Shown: positions 23,051-34,896 of the stretch, piece by piece
Layout of the letters: each line of letters starts with the position of its first letter
Numbering within the stretch: position 1 is the first letter of the stretch
NCBI GenBank assembly: GCA_019722365.1
Contig: JADFUC010000391.1
Location: 1,798,001-1,862,000 of the forward strand
Length of the DNA stretch: 64,000 nucleotides
Source: Lithospermum erythrorhizon
Taxonomy: Eukaryota > Streptophyta > Magnoliopsida > Boraginales > Boraginaceae
Reading direction: 5' to 3'
Made by a program: the position numbers and the translations under genes
Notes under the pieces: model-generated
Told to the model about the DNA's origin: nothing
The model's input: the letters and a program-made list of their open reading frames with translations, nothing else
Databases searched by the model: none

Positions 23051-25450
23051 TGTAACGATCCGGCCCAGGTCGGCCGCCCTGAGGTTAGAATCGTCCAAAT
23101 CCTGGACACCAGAGTCACCACGTCGATGGATGACTCAATTTACAAACCCACCTGTCCTCAAATAAACTCATAAAACAATATACAACGGACAAGAGTAGTT
23201 TTTAAGAAAAAGAATCCATCGTGGTATTTCTAACCTTGGCTTACAATGACATCTAGTAAAGCATCATTATACAGAAATATCTCACAATGACCGATTAAAA
23301 TCCCAAAATACAAAAATACGGACAACCGAGATACAATCCAAAAACAATGAGATTGAGGATCTTACGCTTACCCGTCCTCACCTAGGCTGGGCACGTCGGT
23401 AAACAATTTCGAAAAATGCTGGCGCCCGCCTGTGACACAGCGCTGAATGAAAATGTAAGCCCGTAGCGAATAGGGTGTAAGTTGCCGAAGTTTAGTGAAT
23501 ACATTATCCTCAGGCGAAAATTAACTCACTCACGAGGTAGTGTGCTTTACAAATTATTAATTTCGCAAATATGTAGATGATTGGGATCACAATCTTTATT
23601 CGAGGCCATAAATAAAAGTACATATCATTAGTGAGTTCGTTATCATGCTCGCGTCATGAGTGCTCTCGATACCATCGTTACTATGGTCATTAGTTCATAG
23701 GCCCAATCCCAACTAACATGCGCATTCTAATAAAAGACAATAATCTTGAAAGTGTGTATCAGTAAACAATGACCTTGATACTGATCGTCATTTCTACTCT
23801 ATCAACTAGCAATGTAAAACCTGCGACCGACAACTGAACCGTCAGAAACTCACCAGCTACTACCCGGTAGCGCTAGTCTTTACTCGACCCAGCGGTTAAA
23901 CAACTCAATCAACTTCAATGCAAATCCGGTTCCACCTTCATCGCATATAATGTTCGGCTTCACGGGAGAAACTTATGCCGTCGACATAAGCTATACATCA
24001 CATTTGCTGAGTCCCAGAAATGAAGCATGCTCATGCTCCGAAGTATAAAGCGATACCGGATATGACGCTTTTCGTGAGATCTGAGGCAAGCAACACCTTT
24101 GTACCGTGGTCTGAATAATCCCTGCAACGCTCAGTACCGTGATGAGCAATCATGACGCTCTACGTGATGCAGGCAGCAGCAGCCAGCTCGTGCCGTGGTA
24201 CAAGGCAACTTCAGCCTTTCGTGCCGTAGTCTGAGACAACATGACAACTCCTACCGTGAGTACTGAGGCCAATCGCATTACACTTGTACCGTAGTAGAAG
24301 GCAACCAGCAACTAACCATGCGTACTTTCGACGGTCGATCCGTTTGATACATGCAGCCAAACATTACTTTCATGATATCAACAAATGCAACATATTGCGA
24401 AGTAGCAATCTCGCCATTGACATAAATACTCACGCCTGACTGGCAAAATACGCCTAATTGGTCCAAGTGCCGTTTTGCTATTTCAACTGTCATAGCAGAA
24501 AATCTGATTACTACTTCTTCTGATCATAACCTGTTTTAGTTTTTAACTATCTAACACAACGATTATGGTTCTCAAACTTAACAAGCGTAGGTGATAATAT
24601 TACTCTGGCGCTTTTAGCGACTAATAAAACAACGGAATTGACCGCTGACCTTGATAAATTTGGCCACCCGCGCGATTCTGACGCTCTAAACCTTTCCGAT
24701 CGATCCATGATGATTCCACGACCAATTAATCTATATAATCTGACCTTAAATTCAAAAACTTCGATTATTTTCGCTTACAAAGCCTAACATAATATTCTCT
24801 TCCGATCAACGTCAAAACATCCGGCTTATATTCCAAAACAACTATATTAAGATCTCGTAACATCATAATATAATTTAAGGAAGTTTGGGAAAAAAGTTAA
24901 CAAAGTCAACTCTGAAATCATACGTTTTCAACCCCAAAGATCGATTATAATCACCTCGAATCACTTAATCGACTTGAATGAAACTATACCGTTTAAAGTC
25001 CCCAATCTCGAAAATCTTAAAAATTGACAAAAGTCGAACTTAACGCTTGTGATATCAACGAATTTAACCTTTATTTACCTTGATGTATAGGGAATGTTGA
25101 GGGAAGATGTCGCTTTTGTGTCTTGAGCCACAAAGAAATGAAAGAAAAAAATTCAAGGGGAAAGAGTGGAGTTAAATACCATGTGGAAGAAGGGGATGGT
25201 TTTGTGTTTTGGATAAATAGTCAAAATGATAAGGATAAAGAGATATTGTGAATGACTTAAGTCCCGTTTGGTTACATTTGTTGCAAAAAGCTTTCGTTAC
25301 TTAAATCTCGATGGCTTGATTTCAAATATGTTATTCCCAATATATTCTTGCTAAATACCATTTCGTGCCGATATATCCTATACTATTACGAAATTATTAG
25401 TATCATCTCGGGTCCCACCACTGACCCGATAAATATAATTTGGCAAATGT
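23051..25450 (-). mobile_element. LTR-like block 2 (gypsy-type)
   Basis: Starts TGTAACGATCCGGCC and shares the ordered landmarks of block 1. It contains a tandem patch at 24095-24310 and an A/G-rich leader at 25125-25210. Its tail has cgtgccgatatatcc and catctcgggtccca, which align with block 1. The right edge is not certain; gtttggttaca at 25266-25276 could mimic an end, but no target duplication supports it. No gag-pol is present. The frame 24278-24493 (minus) lies across it and resembles nothing known. Confidence 0.45.
24095..24310. repeat. About 31-bp tandem repeat inside LTR-like block 2
   Basis: About seven diverged copies, each opening with (g)taccgtggt or gtgccgtag and followed by ctgag/gaggcaac-type sequence. 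Spacing is 27-34 bases. Confidence 0.65.
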
Positions 25451-28009
25451 TATCTGAGGCCGAACCGACGAGCCGAACCGAAATAACCATTTTTAAACGA
25501 GCGATTTAGTTCGGCGTCAGAAAGAATAAAACTAATTTAGGTTCGGTCTTAGAAATAACCGACTGAATAGATTTCTAAATTTTATATGAATTTCTCAATT
25601 ACACCATTTATTATCCTTTTGAAGATCTTGTAGTATTTGCTTGTGCACATTTAAGAATATAATTTAGATTTATTGTTGGTATTGGTATAATGGAACAAAG
25701 ATATATATAAATGTAAACTAATAATAATAAAGAATCCTGAATATGTAAAAGGTGGTATTGTGTATTGAATTAGTATGTAGATTGTATAAGTAATCTTAAA
25801 AGGAGTTAATTTAATTCCCATGGATTAGATCCTCTTAGGACTTAATTTTGAGTTGAGACAAATGGGCTTCAGCCATCTCAGGCGAAACTTAGCGAGCCAA
25901 GCCGGAACCGGCGAAAACCAATCGGGCAGGCGGAACCGGTTTAGGGTTGGCACTTTGAAGACGATGAAATAGGGTTTCGGTTACATTTTGCTCAAAGCGA
26001 ATCCCGAACCGATCCATACGCACCCACAGATGCAAGGATAATTTGTTGCGTTGGAGTGTCTAGCGATTTTTTTGCCTAATACAACGAATTTTGGCGTTAC
26101 ATTAGGTCAGAAATGTGGTAGTGTTATAAGTCAATGCTGTACCGGAAGATAATTAGACCAAGTTGAAATTGGGTTAAATGAGTGGTTCAGTCATCGAAAA
26201 TGGCAAAAATCTTCTGTCATATTTTATTTAAAGATCAAAATAGTAATGAATATTAAATGTTATCTTTTAAAGGGAATCATAATGTAGTTTATTGCCTTTC
26301 GAAAATTGATATATCAATGTAATTATTTAAGACTAAGTTGTATGTAACTTAATCCCACTGACTAAGATCAAATTAATAATTAACTTTCACTCTTGGATGG
26401 AAGTCAAGTTGTGCCACCTGGAAGAGGAGGGTTTGGAAGCAGACATGCGTATATTATTTCAAAGAATAATAAATAAAGAGGCATCAAAGTTGAGATGGAA
26501 TATGAGATAAAGGGTAAAGATAGCATGATACAGACGAATATTTCTCTGTTTCTATTGCTGCTATATGCAGGGTGGAACAAACCAATTTATTCATGTTTTA
26601 TCCTTGTACAAAACAAGTAGTTGGCGCTAGCAAATTAAACGAAGGAATCCCTTCAAGTTCTGGAGCTTAATTCAATCACCTGCTGGATACTGTACAATAT
26701 GACTACAGTATATTTATGCATGCACCAATAGCTAAAGATATAAGTTTGTTGGATATGTTGAGGAATAGAAATTAAAGGTATCTTATGCAATATAAAAAAG
26801 AGTGTGGTGGCCGCTTTAAATAGTTGAGTACCATTAGAAATGAGTAATCAAACAACTTCGTAGTGCGTTCTTCGGGACAAATGCTGAATGTTATTCGGGT
26901 GGCCAATATAATGGAAGCGGGTGGATTGAGGAAATAAAATGTACCATAAAATCTGAACATTTTGTTTTTAAAGGTTTGGAAAGCGGCTGGCGTTCTTGGA
27001 TTTGTGAAACAGCACTTGAGGTTGGCGTTAATTTGGTACATTTAGCATAAATGATAGCTACTGCGAGTTAATAGTGGGAGTAATGGAGGATGATCTTTAT
27101 CCTGCAACCGTCATAAGCTTTTCTGTCTCCATTAGAAACACCGAAAAACAAAATATCATTTTACACAACCAATTTCAGCAGTGATAGTTCTTCTTCTTGC
27201 CGATTCATTATCACAGAGTCTTGGGCGGTGTTGGTTTTTACCATCATTATCTGGGAAATAAATCCTTTCATATTACCATGGCGCCGGGTAGAGAGGAAAT
27301 TTGTTTTAAGGAGATTGTATGCAGATGACTTTGGTGGGTGGATGTTTTAATACATTGATTTAACTGCTTCAGTTTTTACGTTATAGTTACTACGTTTTAT
27401 GTCTCGTCACTTACAAAGTTATCTTAATTACAATAGGTTTTATGTAGAGGCAGAAATAGATCGAACTAAAAAAGTTTGGAAGAGACTATATCGTCGAATG
27501 GCTTAGAATTCATATATAGGAGTTCATGTGGTTAACAAGAAGGGATGAAGTCAACGTATGACCTGATTGACGAAGTCATATTTGTAGATTTGGTTTGTGG
27601 GAAGCGAAATTGTACAAATAGATGCAAATCTAAAATAAAGAATTAAGTAAAGTAGTGAAAATAAAGAAACGGAAAGCCCAAGTGATATCTTTATAATTGT
27701 ATTGTCTAAAACAGTGTAGACAAATTATCTTATAATGGAGGAATATATTCTGACTTGAGGAGATAAAAGCCATTTCTTGAATTGACAATATATTTTGATT
27801 ATATAGAATAAACTGTATACTTTCCTTGTTGTGTATATATGCTTGCTCACAAAAAAATAATTCAAAAATCTGTTCATTTTCTGGCTATTGGAAGAATAGA
27901 ATAATATCACAAAATTGTTAAAGGCTACGGATTCTATTATATTCTTTATCTGACAATTACAGTTAAAATTTCAGCAAAGAAGGTCTAGGTATATATAAGT
28001 AAAATGACC
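25451..28009. other. Gene-free region
   Basis: A patch rich in ccgaaccgaa and ggaaccgg (25470-25560, 25890-26010) may be repeat-derived. The stretch 26390-27400 is less AT-rich and could hide a decayed gene, but no frame longer than 89 codons (minus, 26772-27041) or recognisable motif is found. Confidence 0.35.
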
Positions 28010-28215
28010 CAAGCCTTGAAACCACCTCAGTGAAAACCCACGTCGGGGTTTGTATCGGGACATCAACACCCAATACAAGTCCCGAAACGACCCTGGACAT
28101 CTAGAATGGGACTTCAGCACCTGATGTGTAATCCCCGAAAAATCTCCGGACTCCACGACATCTCCATCAGGTATTGTATCGTGATTTGCAACTCCTGATA
28201 CAAGACGCATTCTCA
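28010..28215. repeat. Three degenerate 55-65-bp repeat units
   Basis: Phrases of the type gtatcgggacatcaacaccc...aatacaagtcccgaa recur three times with drift (near 28050, 28110 and 28170), interleaved with cctgga/ctccgga. The minus-strand frame 27971-28234 reads through them and is not a gene I recognise. Confidence 0.5.
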
Positions 28216-28537
28216 GAACAACAGCGATAAACAAGCATTAAAACGTAATTTAAGACATATTCGATGTGCGTTTCGCCATCATTGAAAACCACCCAATATC
28301 GACTTACTATGGACATTTCATATTGTTGAGGCTAAATCTAGGGGAATTAATATCTATGTTCGAACATTTAATTGACATGCCCAGTGCCCACTATACCGAC
28401 TGGTCGAAATGGTCAAAGTAGTGCACAAGCAAATTCTAATGGTAGATTTTCATTTTGGCATAGTTTTTTTACGAAAATTGCAGTGATGTCGGCCGACAAC
28501 GTCCTTAAACTCCTCTTTGTTATTATTAATAAACATA

Positions 28538-28768
28538 CTCCCTTCAATCCAAAACAATTAAGATTTGATTTTTTTGAGTAAACTTTTAATGATAATTATT
28601 AATTATTAATTATTTTAAAATATAAATTTATATATTAAAATTTATCTTTTTAAAATACTTTCATAATATTAATTTTTAATTTTTTTAATAATATAATTAA
28701 AGAGTAATTAAAAATTAAAAAATTTATACAGAATATATAAAAATTCGATTATTTTGAATTGAAGAAAA
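28538..28768. mobile_element. Stowaway-like MITE
   Basis: A 231-bp AT-rich element. The left end is CTCCCTTCAATCCAAAACAA and the right end is an inverted relative (attttgaattgaagaaaa). Both ends abut TA (28536-28537, 28769-28770). Confidence 0.7.
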
Positions 28769-29269
28769 TATTTAATTTCTTAATCATCTTTAGTCAGAGG
28801 TACTTTTGGAAAGTTCAACCTGTATCTTTATATTCGATTTGGGTTATTATAATGCATTCTTATGATTGATTCCTCAAATCCATTATGACTTAAAATCCGC
28901 ATGCCGATGAAATAATAATTCGTTTGATGATATTTTTAAGTCCAATAATAATAAAAATTGTTATAAAATATTAATAATAGAATATTTTAATGAATAAATA
29001 TGGTAATCTACCTAACCATTAATGAATATCTTCCTCTTTTTTATGAAGTCCGCTAATACCATATGCAATTCTGCACATGTATGTACTAGGATATATAATC
29101 TATGAAATCTTCATTACTATTGAAAAAGTGATGCTCGTGTTGGTAAGTGGAGATACTGTAGAATAGTAGTTTCACAGGTATAAAATAATGAGTTCAGAAT
29201 ATAATTTATACACAATAGCTAATGGCCTCCTATATAAATATTAGGTCGAATAAAATAAAAAAGCTGGAG
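28769..29269. other. AT-rich spacer
   Basis: Nothing recognised. Confidence 0.4.
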
Positions 29270-31435
29270 TCGAAATATAGGTCGGCGTCGGGAGAAGGTG
29301 GGGCGTTGGTCCCGACTTCTCCGGGCTCTGCATTTCCACAGCGTGAAAGATGGGGTTCAGGTGGGGAGAAGTAACTCCGACCGTGTCCCGAGCAATGTTC
29401 AACGCCTCCCGCCGAGTTGGAGCATGAAGATCCTGAAATCACCTGCTTTGTTAGTAGTTTCAATTCTTCAGAGAACTTGGTAAAATAATACGCAGTATGA
29501 AGAAGTGAAACATGAGAATCTTGATAGTCTAAATCTGAATAATGAATAAAAGTAACCATCAATCTGATATTGTTTCGGCTCATGAAAGCAAGGATTATAA
29601 GCAGGATGTAAAAGCCCATTATCATCTCTGTGAGCATGATCAATGCCAAACATTTGTGATCCACTTGACGCTGTCTACGTCAAAACATGTACCATCCTTA
29701 TCATTGAAGATAATGTACAATCTTACGCTAACGTCTTCAAGCGGGAGAATCCCCAAATACCGCTGACAATGATGGCGGGCGTCCCAGTAGCAGGATAGCT
29801 CATGATAGTCTACAATTTTAGAAATCGAGAATCATTTCGTATGAGAATTTCGGCCGGGCAATTTTGAGTATCTTACCATTAAAGGTGTTGCGTTCAATGA
29901 TCCTTGCGGGGCTCATGAAAGGATATACCTGACATAGGCAAATATTAGGGCCAGTATAGAGGGCAAATGAGTCATACAATCAAGCGCTATCGCCTCCCAC
30001 TCTGTAGATTATGGAGTGCCGGATGAGCCAAGTTTGCGGTTTGGTTCATAGGAAAAACTGCGGGGCGACTACTGACAAACCCCGCTCATAATAGTGTCCA
30101 AAGCATATTTTCTCGACGCCAAAGAGATTCATGCTTTCACCGCTACCTCGATACCCAAAAAATACTTGGGACTCTAGCTCGCACCATGTGAAAGCAGGAG
30201 GTACTTCTTGAAATTATTCAACGTGTCGTCATATTAGTGCGAAATAATCATATAAATAGCATACACAGAACAAGCGGTGAACCTCGTAGGACATAAAGAA
30301 CAGAGGCCAGTCCCGGCGGGCGGGTGTCGTAAAAGAAATCAAAGTTGTATTAAGTTTAGCGAACCCGACGAGCGAGGTGCTGTTTCGATTGATAATGCAG
30401 CAGACGGCCTTGCTGTTGGGTTCATATGATCAAAACTTGGTGGAAGAGCACCATATACCTCTGTTGATCTCATGCAAAAAAGAATTATACACGTCATCGA
30501 TGGAGTATCCGCTCGGCAGTGCAGCGGCCAGGAGCTCTGACGGTAGAGCGTCACGGCGGCAGGAGTCTGCGAATGTATCAAAATAGTCAATTACTTCCTT
30601 ACATTTGGTTACCAACCTGACAAGTCTCACCTTGGGCGCTTAACACTCCATAGGTTAGTTAATCTTGTACACCCAGCTGACTCACTGAGGCCTTAACATG
30701 GTAATCAACCGGAACTCGTGCGTTATCTACAGGCAAAATACCGCTTAACGCTTCGCTTAACTGAATCCTTGGTGCTTGAAGATAGGATGTAGGATTCGGC
30801 TTACCTGCGGTAATAGCGGCGAAAACCTCTGTCACTAGAAATGGTTATAACTCAAACAATGTGCGAGAGGTAAATAAAGATAAGAGGAAGCAGGGTGAAT
30901 GTTGAGGCGGAGGGTGGACTAATCACATGTGTCACAAAATCTGAGATGTGGGGCGAGCGTACCCTTATGTCTGCAGCTGAGGCTCGGTCGTGTTACCCAA
31001 ACCAAAGCGAGGCCTTTCGGTGGTCGTCGTCCCGACCTCGGTCGAACCGGCGTCGGTGGCGAGACTACCTCGGCCACCACGCCGTATGCGACAGCAGGTC
31101 GAGCGATGCTCTTCATCGTCAAATCGATTCGGCCTCCTCATAAATCAGGAGCGGCAGCGGCTTCGTCCGCCATCGGTTCGGACGCCTACAGGGGCGTAGT
31201 CCACTCACGAATCACCTTTCCGTCATAATGGTACCTCGAAAAGGAAATTGCTCTACGTCTAATAGCAGGAAGTGATTAAACTGCTCGCTAAGCATTATGT
31301 CAAAATACAAGTCCGACGTGGAAGTCGGAATGGATTCGCAAGTCAGAACTTCTCCAGAACTCCCTCTGCGACTCCAGCGTAGAAAGATAGGGACATGGGA
31401 TGGAGAAGTAACTCCGGACCGTGTCGACAATCTCT
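29270..31435 (-). mobile_element. Decayed mobile element with terminal direct repeats
   Basis: About 130 bp at 29275-29405 recurs at 31305-31430, sharing acttctcc, ccacagcgt(g)aaagat and gggagaagtaactccgaccg. Between the copies the DNA is much GC-richer than the neighbourhood. Minus-strand frames look like coding sequence broken by stops and shifts, for example RDWPLFFMSYEVHRLF near 30260-30315. A frame near 30430-30630 reads EVIDYFDTFADSCRRDALPS and could be gag-like. No reverse transcriptase, integrase or transposase motif is recognised. The repeats could be decayed LTRs about 2 kb apart, or parts of a larger repeat. Confidence 0.4.
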
Positions 31436-32093
31436 AACATACCCACTGACTAAGTTGAGGTCACTTGAGGACATTGAAAAGTTATTCTAGTAGGCTTAAT
31501 AATAATGTCATCAACCTGTTGTCAATATTAGAGTTTCAAAGAAATACTCCCTATATATTTTCACATGTGCAAGAATGTACTTTATGTACTACATTTTGTT
31601 AGTTTCCTCTAATCCCAAATAGTAAAACGGCACATTTATCCATACATATCAATTCTTCGAATTTTTTATGGTGTGTAGTAGCTATAGTCTTCAAATTGAG
31701 CACGTCGCCGAAATCTTCATCTTTCCTTTTCTTAGGAATGAAGTAGTACGCACATACAATATATACACATGCATATGAATATGATCATGAGTATTATAAG
31801 TATGCCACCTCTCAGTATTCAGCCAAGCACAATCAATAACATTAATTCAATAGCACTTTTCATTGCTTAAATCTTAGCTTTTATTCACCATCCAGCACTC
31901 ATTTTATGACTTGCTTGTACCACTAGCTACTCCTAGCAAACTTGCTTTATACCATCTTTTTCCACATAATTGCATGCACATTTTTGTTTGGAAAACTATT
32001 CACTAATATCACGTTTTTATCACTGTTCCATTTTTTCTTTGATAACGACCCACAACCAAATGGAAGCATTGTAATAAACACATATTGACATAT
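31436..32093. other. Upstream region of the dioxygenase gene
   Basis: AT-rich, no repeats seen. It contains gcacgtcg (31702-31709), an ACGT core of the kind found in plant G-box-like elements. No regulatory claim can be made from this alone. Confidence 0.3.
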
Positions 32094-32103
32094 CTATATA
32101 TCC
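32094..32103 (+). promoter_or_regulatory. Possible TATA box
   Basis: ctatatatcc lies 39-48 bases before the start codon of the dioxygenase gene and is followed by a C/T-rich leader. If used, the 5' leader would be very short, so a further upstream start is possible. Confidence 0.35.
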
Positions 32104-32141
32104 CCCTCTGTCTTCACACAAAAAATACACACTTAGCAACA

Positions 32142-34074
32142 ATGAACAGCTTACAAAGTTGGCCCGAGCCTATTGTGAGAGTGCAATCTCTAGCGGAACG
32201 TGGGGGGAAGTTTATTCCCCCACGCTATGTGAAACCGCTATGTGAAAGGCCTTCCAAACTCAGTTTTGAAGGCAGTGATGGGGATAATAATAATATCCCT
32301 ATCATTGACATGCAAAACCTGAACTCGAAAAATTCTACACTTCGCGAAGAAACCCTCGCCCTAATCTCCCGAGCATGTCGGGAGTGGGGGTTCTTCCAAG
32401 TGATCAACCATGGTGTTAGCACCGAAATTATGGCCCGAACAAGGGAAGCTTGGAGGGCATTTTTCAGACTCCCAGTTGAAATGAAACAACAATATTCCAA
32501 TTCGCCGACTACTTATGAAGGATATGGGAGCCGTTTGGGGGTAGAGAAGGGTGCTAAGTTGGATTGGAGTGATTATTTCTTCCTTCATTTGCTTCCAACT
32601 TCCCTAAGAGACCAAAACAAATGGCCCCATTTCGCAACTTCATGCAGGTTGGTATTGATTGGTAATAGTCCTAGTTAGTTATATATATTTTATTTTATGG
32701 TATGATTTCTCAAAATGAATGTCCCACAAATAAAGGCAAGATTTCTAGTATGAAACATGACTAGTAGAATGAGCTTAATCATGAAAGAATCTGCCACCGA
32801 CAAAGCATGTTTATTATCCTTTTTAATTTGGATATATAATCTCTTAAAAATCTCAATAATTTACGACATAAAATATCACACATACATACATTCACACGCA
32901 TATATACATACATACACGATAAATTGAAGGATGATGAGTATGGTAATACAATATCGAGCATGTCAAGTCATATCAAGTGTATTATTCTATTGACTTTTTT
33001 TTAAGTGTATTATTATATGGTCTTGATGAACCGCTTCTTTATTGCAAATTGATGATTTAGGTGAAACTCCATGAATACTTAACATGATATATATGTTACA
33101 CATGGATCTGTAATAATAAATTGAATAACTGAGTAAGAATTGTGTACATGTTGACAGGGAAACTATTGGGCAATATGGAGATGAGGTGACAAAACTATGT
33201 GAAATTTTGATGAAGATTTTTTCAGTAAACTTAGGACTGAAGGAGGATGCTCTTGAAGAAGCTTTTGGAGGGGAAGAAGTAGGTGCATGCTTAAGGGTAA
33301 ACTACTACCCAAAATGCCCACAACCAGACCTTGCACTTGGGCTCTCACCTCACTCAGATCCTGGTGGCATGACCATTCTCCTCCCTGACCATGATGTTCC
33401 TGGCCTCCAGGTCCGCCGTGGCGACGGCTGGATTACTGTTAAGCCTGCTCCTAATGCCTTCATTGTCAACATTGGAGATCAAATTCAGGTATGATATCAT
33501 GAATCGATTATCCCTTGATTTCGTCCACGTGACCAATATAATTGGATTCCATGTGTTAGATAGAGTATTGATGAAGGAAGATCGTGATATGTCAAAATCA
33601 TAAATTGAGGTTTATATATATGATCATATATTAATTACGGAGTAGTAATATCGCTCTTCTATATATTACCAATTAATTTTAAGGTAAAATTCATGAATAA
33701 AACAATGACTTAGCTAAAATATCAACATACATGTTATTATACTTTGTATCAAAGAAAATTTTGGCTTTATGGATATATATGGTATTTATCACATGGCTAA
33801 ATTATTGTAGGTGATTAGCAATGCAAATTACAAAAGTGTGGAGCATAGAGTGATAGTTAACTCAGAGAAAGAGAGGGTGTCTCTTGCATTTTTCTATAAT
33901 CCAAAGGGTGATATTGTCATTAAACCATCTGATGAGCTTGTGGGAGAAGATCGTCCACCTCTGTATCCAAACATGACCTTCAATGAATATAGGGCTTACA
34001 TTAGAACAAGAGGTCCTTGTGGCAAATCCCAAGTTGAATCTTTGAAGTTACCAATATGTCCTTCCTCGACTTGA
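32142..34074 (+). CDS. JOX: Jasmonate-induced oxygenase-type 2OG dioxygenase
   Basis: Three exons, 32142-32647, 33158-33488 and 33811-34074, joined by GT-AG introns, give 366 residues, the usual family length. The start is the first ATG, reading MNSLQSWPEPIVRVQSLAER. The N-terminal DIOX_N region contains REWGFFQVINHGV. The catalytic core has PHSDPGGMTILLP and SVEHRVIVNS, giving iron ligands H234, D236 and H291 and the 2-oxoglutarate site R301-x-S303. All are intact, with no frameshift. The C-terminal YIRTRGPCGKSQVESL is typical of the clade of Arabidopsis JOX/JAO enzymes. Those cytosolic enzymes hydroxylate jasmonic acid to 12-hydroxy-jasmonate and so damp defence signalling. Related flavonoid dioxygenases share the core, so the substrate is an inference from the clade. 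Confidence 0.9.
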
Positions 34075-34587
34075 TCGAGCTACTAATACATGCATGACTT
34101 AATAATGAAATGGAGATAAATGTCATTTTAACTTATTATTTTGACGAAAGAAAATTTGATTGTATGGTATTATTAAAAAGTGTAAAACTGGTACACTGGC
34201 GCTTTTAAGATACTGTCTTGGAATTGTATGGTATTATTGGCTATAGCAATGGATGATTAGATATTGATCGAGATAAATTATTGTCGGTTGTTGAGTGAAT
34301 TATATATGTATTTGAATTTGTATCTAGATGGCAATATGGCATGTGAAAATTCATATTGACATGTTGCTCGAAAATGTTTATATATTATGTCAAAAAAACT
34401 GATATACTCCTTATTTTAACTATTTCTCATGAATTATGTAGTGAATTTTTAAAAATAAAAATAATAGGAATTATATAGGAAGTGTTTAAAATACTTCTCG
34501 CAAAACATCTTTGATCTTACAATATACAGAAAATTATTAAAAAGTGATACGTCGCATTGAATATGGCATGGCATCTACGACACTCTG
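34075..34587. other. 3' flank of the dioxygenase gene
   Basis: AT-rich sequence between the dioxygenase stop and the Copia element. The poly(A) signal is not clear; aataat at 34101 is a weak candidate. Confidence 0.35.
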
Positions 34588-34896
34588 TGTTGGAAAGCGT
34601 GTGATTCAAAAAATATATATGTGTACAAATAATTTAGAATAAATCTATTACAATAGAAATTTCTTTCTAATGGAGAGACTTGTATTATATACAAGAAAGT
34701 TATTGTGTTTCTATATATTTTTATTGTTTATATTACTTACATGCAGGAGATATATAGTGAAGAAAATCCTATAATCTGGCGTCATTCGATGCATAAACTT
34801 TTTAACTTTTATTACATCTGAAACTAATGATGTATATATTATTATTATTTTCATTCAGCTATTTTCTCCCGCGTGCGATATGGTTAAATTCTAACG
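34588..34896 (-). repeat. Left (3') LTR of the Copia element
   Basis: Begins TGTTGGAAAGCG and ends ttctaacg, a decayed CTAACA. It shares with the right LTR long phrases such as aataatttagaataaatcta and acttacatgcaggagatata. Confidence 0.8.

Noticed and set aside
23051..25276. TGTAAC...GTTACA as exact ends of LTR-like block 2
   Set aside because: Flanking 5-mers (caaaa, tttgt) do not match, and similarity to block 1 continues past 25276.
26772..27041. 89-codon minus-strand frame as a gene
   Set aside because: No known motif, no flanking exons, and composition like the surrounding spacer.
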